A stretch of 64,000 nucleotides of DNA from Catonia carolina (Eukaryota > Arthropoda > Insecta > Hemiptera > Achilidae): positions 55,347,722 to 55,411,721 of the forward strand of contig JAQMRL010000005.1 in the NCBI GenBank assembly GCA_035578175.1, read 5' to 3'. The first letter of the stretch is position 1; every line of letters starts with the position of its first letter. The position numbers were made by a program, and so were the translations under genes. Below the pieces are notes generated by a model. The model searched no databases, was not told where the DNA came from, and worked only from the letters and a program-made list of their open reading frames with translations. Below, one piece after another: positions 32,291 through 44,017 of the stretch.

Positions 32291-32989
32291 TATCGATGTA
32301 AAGAAAAATGTTGAAATAAATATACAGTTTTGTTAAAATTTTTACAAAAGTACGGTAATAAAACTCTTTTCAAAACTTTTCTTTGAATATAGACGTCATC
32401 CTTAAAATTATGTAAAACTATTTACATTTTATTGTACTTATATGAAATATTTTTGCATTTGGAAATTTAAATATCTGTTTAAATATTAATTTCAGTTTGA
32501 TTTTCATATATTTCTTGAATTTTTTTGCTTTAATACTGGAGTTATTTTTACTGTAAATTTTGTTAAGTGATTTCATCGGTTATTATTTATCTATAACGCA
32601 ATATTAGTTTCAACGATATTAAATAAATATTTAAAATTTTTAGACCAGTAGTTTTGCAAGAATGCCTTGACCAAAAACTTAAATTTGGTATTTGTGACTG
32701 TTCTTAAAATATTTGTTGCACTACAGATTATTTAAGTGTATGTTGTGGTATATAATTTGACTCTTTGGTAAAGAGAGAAGCGGTTTATTTAAGGGATAAC
32801 CCAACAGGTTTAGTGTTACGCGAGATTGTGTTACAAGGGATGAAATAGGTGCTAAGCAAACAGAGTTAAATTCCAGTTAGTTTAATTTTTACTGAGCTTG
32901 TTTCATTAAAAATTATATCTAAAAAAAGTATTTACTTTTAATTAAATTTTTAATGTTTTTAACATTATGAACTGTATTCTAAACCTTTT
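32291..32989. other. AT-rich spacer
   Basis: No gene or known repeat recognised. Confidence 0.5.
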
Positions 32990-33150
32990 TAATTTTAGCA
33001 AATTTTCATTTTCCATTTCCGTCATTCACTCATGATTAAAATTAGGTCATGGTTTTTATTTTATATTGTTTACTCATGATTAAACGTAGGTTATATTATT
33101 CATTTACATTGACAAGAGAAAGTTGTGTGAGTGTTTCACTCAACATTTTT
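32990..33150 (+). mobile_element. HINE-like repeat, copy 9, 3' fragment
   Basis: CCGTCATTCACTCATGATTA, then GACAAGAGAAAGTTGTGTGA and the hairpin ending TTTCACTCAACATTTTT. 5' truncated. Confidence 0.75.
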
Positions 33151-33599
33151 AAATTTATTAACACCGGATGAACTTTTTATCGTTTTTGACAGTGTTTGGT
33201 AATAGAACAATGTAAGTAGGTTTTATAATTGTAAAGTTTAGCGTGAAGCCAGCAATTGAAGTTGGGGCTTTATCTTTTGCAATTTAGCATGCAATAATTA
33301 TACCATTAACTAGTAATTCATGAGCAATTGAAAAAAAAGAGTTAATGAAGATTGTTTATTATTCAATCCTAAAATTTTGGCGTGAAACATTTACACGACT
33401 TTCTCTTGCTAATGTAAATAATGGAAACTATAACCTATGTTTATTTAATCATGAGTAAACAGTGTAAAATGAAAAACGTCAACTAAAGTTAATCATGATT
33501 GAATGACTCTAAATAAAAAATCAAACTCTCTAGAAATATGCTCTGAAGAAACAAATGCTTAAAATAAAATGTGTAGGTATTTTAATTTCCTTCAATTTT

Positions 33600-33790
33600 T
33601 TTTGTTTTTATTTATTTATTTAACGTCGCATCAACTACAATGGTCATTAGCGACGACGTTGGGGTGTAACTATTGTACAATGGAGGATGAAATGATTTTT
33701 GTAACGTATGAAAATATGCCGTGTGGGATTCGAACCCAGGACCGCATGATGAGAGGCGAGTACGTTACCAACTGCGCCAATGCGGCCGGC
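33600..33790 (-). mobile_element. SINE-C copy 3, best preserved head
   Basis: The minus strand is GGCCGGCCGCATTGGCGCAG, TTGGTAACGTACTCGCCTCT, then CATCATGCGGTCCTG and B box GGGTTCGAATCCCACACGGC, i.e. perfect A and B boxes with a CTCATCA loop resembling a Met-tRNA anticodon loop. Flanked by CCTTCAATTTT (33589-33599) and CCTTTGATTTT (33791-33801), a duplication with two mismatches. Confidence 0.85.
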
Positions 33791-34153
33791 CCTTTGATTT
33801 TGATTGTATACACTTTTGTCTTTAAATGTAGTATACTAAGGCCCCAAAATTAAAAAAATCCCGTTTCTTAACGATTTTGATGAGAAAAATACAGAAAATC
33901 ACTAGACTCTATACTAAGCGTTGTAGAAGAAAATCTTCTTTTTTTTTTTGTAACAGTGTTGTATTTCTTTTGCAATTAGTTAATAAATACAATAACTTTA
34001 AGCAAATATGAAAACATCTGAGTAATGTCCTTAGAATTAAATTATAAACTACACTCAGTAGTTTGTTTCAAAAAGACTAAACTGTGAAGAAAAAAAATAT
34101 ATATATACGAGCATTATTTTATTAAACATTATTTTCCTTTGTTTGCACCACTA

Positions 34154-34184
34154 CATATATGATAATGAACATTGGCTGTTCATT

Positions 34185-34216
<32 letters not shown>
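34154..34216. repeat. AT palindrome and (TA)n tract
   Basis: ATATATGATAATGAACA and its inverted copy TGTTCATTATCATATAT form a 17-bp stem with a TTGGC-like loop, running straight into a (TA)n tract to about 34215. Located in the 3' UTR of the truncated Jockey-like element. Confidence 0.85.
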
Positions 34217-34381
34217 CGAGTATATACAAAATCAAACTTGATGAACTGTGAATCAACATCTTGAAACATAAAGTTGTTGAAGTTGGAGATGACGATGACG
34301 ATGATAGAGATGAAAACGACGCCGATTATGAGATGACGATAATAGGAGTTGAAGTGGAAAAGATAAAAAAATTGTTAATGA

Positions 34382-35140
34382 TTAACAAAATCGGTGAGGT
34401 AAGTCTAATGGTTTAAAACGTTTGAGTCTGTGAGTATCTTCGCTGTTGTCGAGGAGGTTAATCGCTAATGGATTCTGATGGTCTTCTAGTTTTTGTAAAT
34501 GGTTTTTGCTATGTTGTTTAATTTCTTCTTTTATGAAGGGCAGGTTTAGGTCATTGTGTAGTATTTCATTGGTTACGTACCATGGGGCTGCAGTGATTAG
34601 TCTCAGACATTTTGATTGACAGCGCTGCAGTATTTCTATATTTGATGAACTGTTGCTGTATAGCTCTAACCCATACGTCCAAACTGGTTTGAGTATTACT
34701 TTGGATAAGAGTAATTTATTTTCAAGGGAGAGTTGAGACCTACTGCCTAAGAGCCAAAACAATTGACGTAACTTCAGCCCAAGTTGCTTCCGTTTCGCCC
34801 ATATATTATGACTTCTCCACGTGAGTCTTCGATCTAGATGTAAACCCAGATATTTAACTTCCTCCTTCTGTGGGATTACTGTACCGTTCAAGCAGACTAC
34901 TGAACGTATTGGTTTCTTTAATGTAAACGTTACGTGCGTTGACTTTATCCTCATTAATCTTCACTCTCCATTTCTTACACCATTCGTAAAAATGTTGTGA
35001 AGACGGGTTTGTAACTTCTCCGAGGCACATATCGGAGAAGCGTACGGCGCTAAAATCGCTGTGTCATCTGCGAACGTTGCCGTCATCACAGATTCATATT
35101 TTGGAAGGTCGAAAATAAAAGATAATAGAAGAAGTAGAAA
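34382..35140 (-). pseudogene. Jockey-like reverse transcriptase C-terminal fragment
   Basis: It enters just before the active site: SFIFDLPKYESVMTATFADD (FADD at 35074-35063), then TAILAPYASP. A first frameshift follows LHNI; the next ~14 codons (FYEWCKKWRVKINEDK) lie in another frame; a second shift restores the original frame at STHVTFTLKK (34954 onward). From there 190 codons are open to the stop at 34382: KYLGLHLDRRLTWRSH, LEIYS/LELYSNSS, CLRLITAAPWYVTNEILHND, ending RFKPLDLPHRFC. It aligns in order with the C-terminal third of the ORF2 at 7.6-10.3 kb but is clearly a different lineage. Confidence 0.85.
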
Positions 35141-36064
35141 ATAGGAAGAAGAAAATTCTTAGATTTTTTATTTTTCTACAATTTTAATCGTTTTTACTTT
35201 TCCTCTAACATACGTTTATAATCGTAATCGTAGAAAGAACCCCATTTTTACCACGAGAGCACAAAATCCAAAGAATTTCAGCAGACAGAGCATATCTACT
35301 TCTAGATAATCATAAAAAGTGTAGTAATTGAGGCGATTTTCAAAAAAATTCGCGGGAGCTGTTTTTGAGAAAATTGCAAAAAAGTGAAAAATCGTACGAA
35401 TAAACTACTACTTCCTGTTGACCGATCTTGATGAAAATGTTCGTGGCGGGTTCCTAATGGTACCTAAATACTACCTAATGGTACTTCAGTTCAAAGTTTA
35501 AATTTCGTACCAAATTTTGTTCTTGAGATATTTTATTCACAGATACACACACATTAATCGTAAAAAACATGTATTTGTTGGTTCAAGGGGATTGAAAACA
35601 TGTTTTTTGGTAAAAAAAATTCGATTTCTAAAAATCGACACGAAAACAATACTTTCCTTCACTCTATATACATATAGGGCAAGAGAAAGTAAAAAGGTAA
35701 ATATTTGTTCATAATTTTATTATTGCACTCTATTCTTTAGATTGTTTTGCCTGCACTAGTTAATTGTTTTTGTTTACGCTTGCCAAATTAACTTTTTTAA
35801 ATTACCTTTACATTATTAATTGCCGCTTGTTTTAAAATGTTACGTTTTATTTACATTGATCATCTTTTGTTTTCTCAGCTGTCATTGACAGCACCGATCA
35901 ATCAAAAAAGTTCATTGTTTTCTTATCAAACTAGTCCTAAATAAATTATTTTAACTTATGTGTTGTAAAATATATATCTAATACGGAATTTGTTATTTTG
36001 CTAAGAGTTATTTAACATTGTGTAACATGCGGTAACCGAATAGAAAATTAGTGCAAAACATAAA

Positions 36065-36480
36065 CTACAGTAAAATTCTGTTATAACAAAATTCAACGGA
36101 CCGACATTATTCGTTCGTTATATCCGTATGTTCGTTATAACCGAATACTACGCTATATCCATGTAGTACTCTATCATCTTACGTGCCCAGCCAATATTAC
36201 CGGGATAACGATTTTAATCAAAGTACTTAATTTAAGTAAAAAAAATCATAAATAAAAATCTTTTACATCACCTTCGCGGGCGAATGGTGAGTAACGTTTA
36301 GCCGTCAGCTGTTTTAGGGATAAAAAAATATAGCGAGTTCGATTCCCGGTAAATCTGAACTGAGCTGTCAGGATAATACTGTAATATACTGGTAACTTCC
36401 CAACGTTATCCCTTCTAACCGTAGAAATACCTGAACAGTAATTAATATTTTTCACAATATTAATATAGGTATCGAAAAAC
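36065..36480 (+). mobile_element. Tigger-type MITE, partial copy with tRNA-like module
   Basis: It starts ACAGTAAAATTCTGTTATAA and shares with the element at 47498-48622 (in reverse) the segments CTTACGTGCCCAGCCAATA and CGGGATAACG, followed by a tRNA-like module (GTTCGATTCCCGG at about 36330-36342) and GGTAACTTCCCAACGTTATC. The right terminus is not present. Confidence 0.65.
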
Positions 36481-36885
36481 TGTTTTTTCTCATTGCCCTG
36501 GGAATATATTTGAATCAGTCATTTCAGAGAGCTCATAAGTCAAAATTTTACATTTTTTCTTCACTGCATTTTAGGACTGACTGATTGTAAACACATCATC
36601 CCTACAAAAATCACATACGTGTGGCTTTCCTTAAAAGATATAGCACTAAGAAAAGGCTTATCCTTAAGGATATAAAGTGTTTCCTTTTAATGAACGTAAA
36701 TTATCTTTTGAAGCTTAAGTCTTGTCTTTGTTTCACTTTCTAGTGGAAGAGTCTATACAAAATTTCTATGCAAAAATCTTTTTAAGGGAGATAACTACTG
36801 TTTGTGACAACAACGAAGAACATGAATAGCCTTGAAAATCAAAATGTTTCTTTCTTAAAGTTAAGAACTTAAATTTTTATTGCAA

Positions 36886-37288
36886 AAAGCTGTTGTTGAG
36901 GTCATCAGCCGAAAGGCTGGTTTGAACCTGTAGAGGTTTCACAAAGTAAAACGAGAAGTGAGGTGGTTTACCATCGCCTTCCTTACTGAGTGGAAAAGTA
37001 CGCTTATCATCATGCCGGGCCATCTGAAAAGCACAAATTTTCCACTCTGCAAATGACACCTTCACTTCATTCACCACAGGGTCTGGCTTTACAATGAAAT
37101 TGATTACTTTCAGAAGAAATTACTCTGATTAGTGTCTTTTACACCTCTACCTCTTCTGTTCTTAAATGAATCAGTCATTTAATTGGCTGAACATGTGATT
37201 AGAAACAGAACTATTTATTTTAGCCCTCCAACGAACAGATTGAGTGTAAATAATTTGACACTCCACCTTTCTGTAATGAGCAGTGGAA
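36886..37288 (-). mobile_element. SINE-A copy 6, full length
   Basis: It runs from GCTGTTGTTGAGGTCATCAG to CACTCCACCTTTCTGTAATG. The family frame is open for 66 codons (37077-36877), MVNEVKVSFAEWKICAFQMA to SLSADDLNN. Confidence 0.85.
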
Positions 37289-39238
37289 AAAGCTATTTTA
37301 AGTCATAATGTAAACTAGCGAAATAAATCAATGACTACTATTGTACAACACAATTTTCTTCTTGTCTAATAACGTATTTTACAGAAAACAGCATAAGTTA
37401 TCATTTTACTCCAATTAATTTCAGTAATATTTTAAGTCAAAATTTTCATTTTTTAAACAAATGGCTTAACTTTAAAAAGACAAAAGTATGCATTTGATAT
37501 GAAAGGGGACAGCCCACCGAACAATTTTTTTTAATTTTTTTATCGAAATAGTAAATTACCAGTTTTTTAATTTTTCCGGAAGTTAGTTTTTTTGAATTAT
37601 GGGCTTTCTGAAATAAGCAATTCATTTTTTTATTATCTATATATTTAAAATCCAAAATCGCTTACAATGTATTTTAAACGGGAATTCTATTAACTCCTAA
37701 ATACAGAGTTCTACCAAACGAATTTTTATAATTTTTACATGGTTTTAAAGAGTATTCTTTCTTGACTTGCCCAAAAGTTTTAAACTTGAAATTCATGCTA
37801 ATATGAGCATCGTTTTACGAAATGAAAAAGTGTAAATTTCGTTTACGAACTAGCTGTAATACAGTGTAATATAATGCGGGTTTTCCACATTTACCCATTG
37901 CATAGCCATATTCAATAAGCATATAAGATATATGTATCTTTTCTCATCATACAACCTACTCTGCAGTATTAGACCTTGCGTTAACGGTGGTTTTAAAAGT
38001 TTTAGTTTAAAACCTTTCTTTTCAGGACGAAACTACCGTACTACTTTGTTTTAGTCGTTACTCATCGTTTTTCTAAGAACGGTTAAGTTTTTTGTTAACT
38101 TAAATCATTTTTTTTAATGATAGGGATTTGAAACCCAAGAATATTGTGCGAATTTATTCGCACGGGTCCACTATGCTAGTTATTTCAAGTAAGGTGATTC
38201 AGATGTTAAAACCGGAATTCATTTTCATTTTATCAGATTTTACAATGTTTCAATAACATATAAAACCAAACAAATTTTCTATTTTCATGCGTAATTACCG
38301 GATTTTAGTTACGACGGACTTCGTTCTAATCGAATTTTACTGGATTTATTATTTTTTAAATGTTTAAAAATTGTGAAATGTAAAAGTCATTGAACGAGAA
38401 TAGGAACTGGGAAAAAGGAAGAACGCTGTATATAACAAGTAGTGCAATTTAAGTTAAAAAGTTCTAAAAGAAGGAAAACAGGTCTGGCAGCCGAGTTTAA
38501 TTGTCCTCGCCCATCTATTGGAAGCGTTCTAAGTCCTTGAGTGAAATTGCTTCTTATCTTTCTCGTACTTATTGTTCAACTGAAATTCAGTTCTCGTCAT
38601 TTTAAGATAACCTACACGTGGTAAAAAGAAAGTGAAACGATTTTTTTTGTTTGTTTCTCGGTTGCTTTTTATTTACTTGTTTCCAGACAGCTAGTCGTCG
38701 ATTGTTTGGTAAACATCCAATGAGCATCTCCCTAACAAGATTCTTAAGTTTCGATCGGTTAGGTAACACACGTAGCCAAATATTTTTTCGTTTAATTTTA
38801 TACCATTATTTCGTTTAAAATATATTAAAAAATTTGGCTACCTCTATCTTATTATAAAATATCTTCCCTTACATCCAATTATCTAATACTTTTTACTCAA
38901 CAATTTATGTTTTGTGAAGTTTAGTGCCGCTTGATCTGTCACAGGTGATTATCAATTGTGTTCAGAACATATTAATGGATAGCGATTGTGGATTATTTTC
39001 ATAAATTGACGGAAATCAAAACGTATGCTTCTTAAGCCTCATAGGCGTTTAATTAAGAACTAATTATGTATTATTAGCTTTAGAGAAGTACATTAAAACA
39101 AAGGTTTATTCGATTTCTCGGTTTTTTTTTACGCTTAGAGCTTTCTACTTTAGAACTTGCACTTATTACCTATTTACCAAGGTGTTCCAGTAAAAATGCA
39201 TGGCCAGCCTTACAGAAGTATATTAGATGAACTGGTTT
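37289..39238. other. ~2-kb AT-rich spacer, no gene recognised
   Basis: The largest stretch here without identified repeats. At 38120-38182 the minus strand has an A-box-like TAGCATAGTGG, the palindrome GTGCGAATAAATTCGCAC and a B-box-like GGGTTTCAAATCCC, probably a decayed tRNA-like SINE head. Nothing else is recognised. Confidence 0.5.
38118..38182 (-). mobile_element. tRNA-like SINE head, decayed
   Basis: A-box-like TAGCATAGTGG and B-box-like GGGTTTCAAATCCC are spaced about 33 bases apart, followed by an A-rich stretch. No acceptor stem. Confidence 0.35.
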
Positions 39239-39789
39239 ATACTTTCTCTTCCCTATATGATTTTATAGGAAAGAAAGTATTGTTTTCATGTCGATTTTTC
39301 GAAATCGAGTTTTCACCGGGTCTACACGTTTTCAGACCCCTGAACCAAAAAAACATGTTTTTAGGGATTGGTGTGTGTGTGTGTGTATACGGAAAGTTTG
39401 AAAACGAATGTTTTGTATCAGAGTAATACAACAATCGTTCTCCCAGCATGCGTCACTCATTCAGTATACCTCACCCGTACCCTTCATCCCGCAACTACAC
39501 GGAGCTTGGAACCGCACAATACATAATCAAATTTATAGGAAATTAAAAGATCTACAACTTTTATTTAGAGCATTTTTCTCTACAGAGCGTAGTTTAACGT
39601 GAAAGAGTGATTTTCCATATTTTTAAGCCAAACTCAGGTTGATTTTCATTTTGCGTCTTTCACTCTTGATTAAAATTAGGTTATGTTTTTTGAGATTTGT
39701 TTTTTTGTTTATTCTTAATGTTAGGTTATATTTTTAATTATATGCATTTGCAAGAGAAAGTTGTGTGAATGTTTCACACCAGATTTTTT
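39239..39789 (+). mobile_element. HINE-like repeat, copy 11, internally rearranged
   Basis: The 5' end is TACTTTCTCTTCCCTATATG with a short TG tract (39370-39386). About 130 unrelated bases (39387-39520) then replace the centre, and the family resumes at AATCAAATTTATAGGAAATT and ends GTGTGAATGTTTCACACCAGA. Confidence 0.8.
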
Positions 39790-40213
39790 ACTTTTTATGA
39801 GAAAGTAAAAAGTGACATAGACCTATTTTTTAAGTAGGTCAAACTTCTCAGTACAGTCGGTTTTCTTTTTTTTGTTACAAATGACTGTTTTATGTAGTCC
39901 TTTAATTTTATTATGTTCATTAGTGTATCTGTAGCGAGTCCTGACTGTACTAGACATGAAATTCTATTTCATCCCGCAACTGAATCCTTTAAACGTGATT
40001 ATAGGAGGGTAATGTGCACCCTTTAAGAACTAAAACTGGAAATTACTCGTTTAGAATTCTGTGAAATGATTGGACTGACCTAGTTAGCTTTTTGATACAT
40101 CATGTGAATCTATTATAAGAAATGAAGATCACGTTACGTTGTTCGTACATGTGTAAAATATTAATAATGAATAAATATATTTTTTATAACTATGGATGAA
40201 TTAAAAAAAAAAA
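39790..40213. other. spacer
   Basis: No gene recognised between two oppositely oriented HINE-like copies. Confidence 0.5.
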
Positions 40214-41180
40214 AAATCTGGTGTGAAATACTCACACGACTTTCTCTTGCCAATGCAAATAATGAACAATATAACCTACCATTAGGAATAAAAAATTAGA
40301 AAAAAACTAACCTCACAAAATATATCCTAATTTTAGTCATGAGTGAACGATGCAAAATGAAAACCAACCTCAGTTTGGTTTAATAACACGGGAAATCACT
40401 CTTTCACGCTAAACTAGGCTCTGTAGAGGAAAATGCTTAAAATAAAAGTTTTATATCTTTTAATTTCTTATAAATTTTATCATGTGCTATTTTGCCGTAA
40501 AGTGCATAGGCCTACTACGGTTGAAATCTTTAAAAAAAAACAATTTGTTTTTACAGATTTTCATGAAAAAACAAAATTACTAATTACTGCTAAATTAAGC
40601 GTTTTATAAAGAAATCTTTGAAATAAAAGTTGTTGGGTTGTAAATTTTCTACAGCTTTTAATAATACACTTTTGCCCTAAAATACATATTAAGGCCGCAA
40701 TCTTTAAAAAACCATTTTTCCCTACGAGAGCACAGCCTTCCCAAGAATTTCAGCCGATATGGCGCTTACTCTATCTTGTAGAGCATAAAAAATGTAGTAA
40801 ATGGGGCAATTTAAAAAAATCGTAGGAGCCGTTTTTGAGAAAATCGCAAAAAAGTAAAAATTTACACGAGTAAACTACTGCTTCCGGTTGAACGATTTTG
40901 ATGAAAATATTCATGTTGGGTTCTCTAGTGGTACTTAACTTAAGTTTCAAGTTTTAACTTCGTACAATGTCCCGTTCTTGAGATATTCTGTTCATGCACA
41001 CACACGCGCGCGCGCGCACACACACACACACACCCACACTAACCGCTAAAAACATGTTTTTTGGGTTTAGGGGGTCTGAAAACCTGTAGATCCGGGTGAA
41101 AACTTGCTTTCGAAAATTCGACTAGAAAACAATACCTACTTTCCTTTTTGTATATTCATAAAATAGGCAAGAGAAAGCAA
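40214..41180 (-). mobile_element. HINE-like repeat, copy 12, full length
   Basis: Both ends intact: AATCTGGTGTGAAATACTCA and ATAGGCAAGAGAAAGCAAAAA. It has a CA/CG tract at 40995-41035 and both internal ~180-bp units. Flanked by an A-run on the left and A-rich sequence on the right, as expected for insertion in a T/A homopolymer. Confidence 0.9.
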
Positions 41181-41384
41181 AAAACTGCTTTCAGGAGTAA
41201 ATACAAAATAAATTTAAGTAAGAGAAAAAAAAGCTTCGCTTAAATTTCTGTAACAGAAATAGTAACTTATTCTTTATTTCAAATTTAATAGTATAAAATT
41301 AATTAACCACATGTTTTGACTTTTAGGAATCAGGAATGGAAAATATAAAAATATAAGGCAGGTTATTCAAGTTCTAATGTGGGT

Positions 41385-41947
41385 ACAATACACACACACT
41401 TACACAGACACATATACACACCAATCGCTAAAAACATATTTTTTTGGTTCAGGGGGCTGGTAACGGGTATATATAAATCTGAAAACGTGTTTTTATATAA
41501 TAAAAGCTGTAGAAAGTTTACAAACCTACAACTTTTAATACCAAACATTTCTTTGTATACCGCTTAGTTTAGCGGTAATTAGGCCTAGTGATTTTCTGTT
41601 TTCTCATGAAAATCTGTACAAAAGTGGATTTTTTAAGATTGCGGCCTGAGTATGCATTTTACGACAAAAGTGTATAATAAAATTTATAGAAAATTAATAG
41701 ATCTACAACTTTTGTTTTAAGCATATCTTTCTACAGAGCCAAGTTTAGCGTGAAAGAGTGATTTTCCGTACTTTAAGCCAAACTAAAGTTGATTTAATTT
41801 TGCACCATTCACTCATGATTAAAATTAGGTTATGTTTTTTGAGGTTAGTTTTTTTTTATTTCTAATATTTTATTACTGATATTAGGTTACATTGGTCATT
41901 ATTTGCATTGGCACGAGAAAGTCGTGTAAGTGGTACACTAGATTTTT
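41385..41947 (+). mobile_element. HINE-like repeat, copy 13, with inverted 5' piece
   Basis: 41490-41947 is the 3' half in plus orientation, ending GAAAGTCGTGTAAGTGGTACACTAGATTTTT (decayed hairpin). The preceding 41385-41470 (CACACA tract, ACCAATCGCTAAAAACATAT) belongs to the same family in minus orientation, so two fragments are joined head to head or the 5' part is inverted. Confidence 0.75.
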
Positions 41948-42055
41948 TTATTATTTTTTTTATTAATACCTTTTTAACAGGTTTAATTGCCAAAATTCGG
42001 TATTCGTATTCTTTATGTGTCACTTAGGAAAAATAAAGTAATATTAATTACGACC

Positions 42056-42453
42056 TTTCTGCCCATAACAGACAGGTGGAGTGTCAAATTATTTACACTC
42101 AATCTGTTTGTTTCAGGGCTAAAATAAATAGTTCTGTTTCTTGTCACATGGTCAGCCAATTAAATGACTGTATCATTTAAGAACAGAAGAGGTAGAGGTG
42201 TAAAAGACACTAATCAGAGTTATCTCCTCTGAAAGTAATGAATTTCATTATACAGCCAGACCCTGTGGTGAATGAAGTGAAGGTGTCATTTGCAGAGTGG
42301 AAAATATGTGCTTTTCAGATGGCCCGGCATGCTGATAAGTGTACTTTTCCATTCAGTGAGGAAGGGAATGGTAAACCACCTCACTCCTCGATTTACTTGG
42401 TAAAACCTCTAGAGGTTCAAACCAGTCTTTCGGCTGATGACCTAAACAACAAA
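42056..42453 (+). mobile_element. SINE-A copy 7, full length with target-site duplication
   Basis: Begins TTTCTGCCCATAACAGACAG and ends CTGATGACCTAAACAACAAA. The flanks AATTACGACC (42046-42055) and AATTACGACC (42454-42463) are identical, proving retroposition and fixing the family ends. The family open frame 42238-42498 is intact (MNFIIQPDPVVNEVKVSFAE to SLSADDLNN). Confidence 0.9.
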
Positions 42454-42463
42454 AATTACGACC

Positions 42464-43050
42464 ACTTGTGTTTAAGAGAATGTGTAATAAAATACTGAAA
42501 GTATTACGTTTTAAAGAAAAAACATTTTTCAAACTCCGCATGTAGCTATATTTTATCATGCATTCACCGAATGGTATTTACATAACCAATTTTAAAACAA
42601 ACCCATATGATGTCAGCAGTTAGCCCGCGCGCAGAGCAGTTTTGATTGGAGGTAAATACAGTATACATGTTATTACTTATTTTACAGTACGAAGATTATG
42701 AAGAATTAAAAGATGAAATAACTGGAAAATCCGTTACAAGGAATACTATACACGTGTTCAATTTAATAAAATTTAATATGTCAACTAATTTTTCCTTAAA
42801 AGCATTTCCGTAATAGTATTGTAATTTAATTTTCAACCACTGTATATTGCGCGCAGATTTTGCAGCTCTTTTTACAATAATACGGTCTGATATCTTACGC
42901 AGCAGTTTTTGTAACGGGATTTAGAATACAAAACATATTACATGAAGCAGAAAAATACTACAGTTCGATTTGTACCATTAATTGTAATTAATTAAATGTA
43001 TTATATTTTTTCGTACTTGCCATTTTCTCATTTCTTTTATCATGCTATTT
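42464..43050. other. spacer
   Basis: No gene or known repeat recognised. Confidence 0.5.
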
Positions 43051-43051
43051 T

Positions 43052-43187
43052 TACTTCCTCTTGCCTATATACATATATAGCATGGAAAGTATTGTTCACA
43101 TGTCGATTTTTCGAAATCGAGTTTTCACCGGATCTACCCGTTTTCAGACCCCCTGAACCCAAAAAACATGTTTTTAGCGATTGGTCT

Positions 43188-43222
<35 letters not shown>

Positions 43223-43998
43223 TTTGTTGGTTGGTTTGTTTGTTTGTTTGTTTGTTTGTTTGTTTGTTTGTTTGTTTGTTTGTTTGTTTGTTTGTTTGTT
43301 TGTTTGTTTGTTTGTTTGTTTGTTTGTTTGTTTGTTTGTTTGTTTGTTTGTTTGTTTGTTTGTTTGTTTGTTTGTTCAAGAACGGAACATCGTACGAACT
43401 TGAAACTTGAAACTTACGTTAGACACCACTACCGGACCCGACACGAACATTTTCATCAAAATCGGTCAACCAGAACTAGTTTATTCGTGTCATTTTTAAC
43501 TTTTTTGCGATTTTCTCAAAAACGTGTCTTACGATTTCTTTTTTTAAACCGCCTGGTTTACTAAATTTTTTATGCTTTACTAGATAGGGTAGGCGCCATG
43601 TTTGCTGAAATTCTTGGAGAGACTTCACGTAAAAAAATTGTTTAAGATTGCGGCTTTAGTATGCATTTGAGCGCAAAAACGTATTATCTATAATAAAAGT
43701 TGTAGAGAATTTAAAATCCTACAACTTTTATTTCATACACATTTTTGTATAACACTTAGTTTAGCGGTAATAAGCGATTTTCTGTTTTTTCTCACGAAAT
43801 AGTGTAAAAAAATTGATTAGAGAATTTTTCTCTACAGAGCCTAGTTTAGCGTGAAAGAGTGATTTTTCGTATTTTTAAGCCAAACTGAGGTTGATTTTCA
43901 TTTTGCGTCTTTCACTCATGATTAAAATTACGTTATGTTTATTGAGGTTATTATTTTTTAAATCTAATGTTTTATTACTAATGTTATGCTACATTGTT
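43052..43998 (+). mobile_element. HINE-like repeat, copy 14, with large (TTTG)n expansion
   Basis: 5' end TACTTCCTCTTGCCTATATA. The microsatellite (43190-43378) begins as (TG)n and continues as about 40 TTTG units. Both internal units follow. The copy ends at ATTGTTC plus an A-run (43999-44018), so the 3' hairpin terminus is missing. Confidence 0.85.
43190..43378. repeat. (TG)n-(TTTG)n microsatellite
   Basis: About 30 bases of TG followed by an essentially perfect TTTG tract to 43378. The long Cys/Leu/Phe/Val or Asn/Lys/Gln/Thr open frames across it are artefacts. Confidence 0.98.
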
Positions 43999-44017
43999 CA
44001 AAAAAAAAAAAAAAAAA

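Larger units (their letters stand above)
33938..35146 (-). mobile_element. 5'-truncated Jockey-like retrotransposon (1.2 kb)
   Basis: The poly(A) tail appears as the T-run 33939-33949. The flanks AGAAGAAAATCTT (33925-33937) and AGAAGAAAATTCTT (35147-35160) are a target duplication with a one-base indel inside HINE-like copy 10. The element contains the end of the reverse transcriptase plus a ~430-base 3' UTR with a GAT/GAC-rich stretch (34284-34345) and an AT palindrome (34154-34215). Confidence 0.85.
33373..35695 (-). mobile_element. HINE-like repeat, copy 10, with nested SINE-C and Jockey fragment
   Basis: The 3' terminus is at 33373-33410 (GGCGTGAAACATTTACACGACTTTCTCTTG split), interrupted by SINE-C (33600-33790) and by a Jockey fragment (33938-35146). 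It resumes at 35161 and ends at the family 5' terminus (CATATAGGGCAAGAGAAAGT). The microsatellite is almost absent in this copy. Confidence 0.85.

Noticed and set aside
43190..43378. CRISPR-like array
   Set aside because: A plain tetranucleotide microsatellite; no spacers, and the genome is eukaryotic.
43134..43564. Several long open frames over the (TTTG)n tract
   Set aside because: Low-complexity translation of a microsatellite in four frames.
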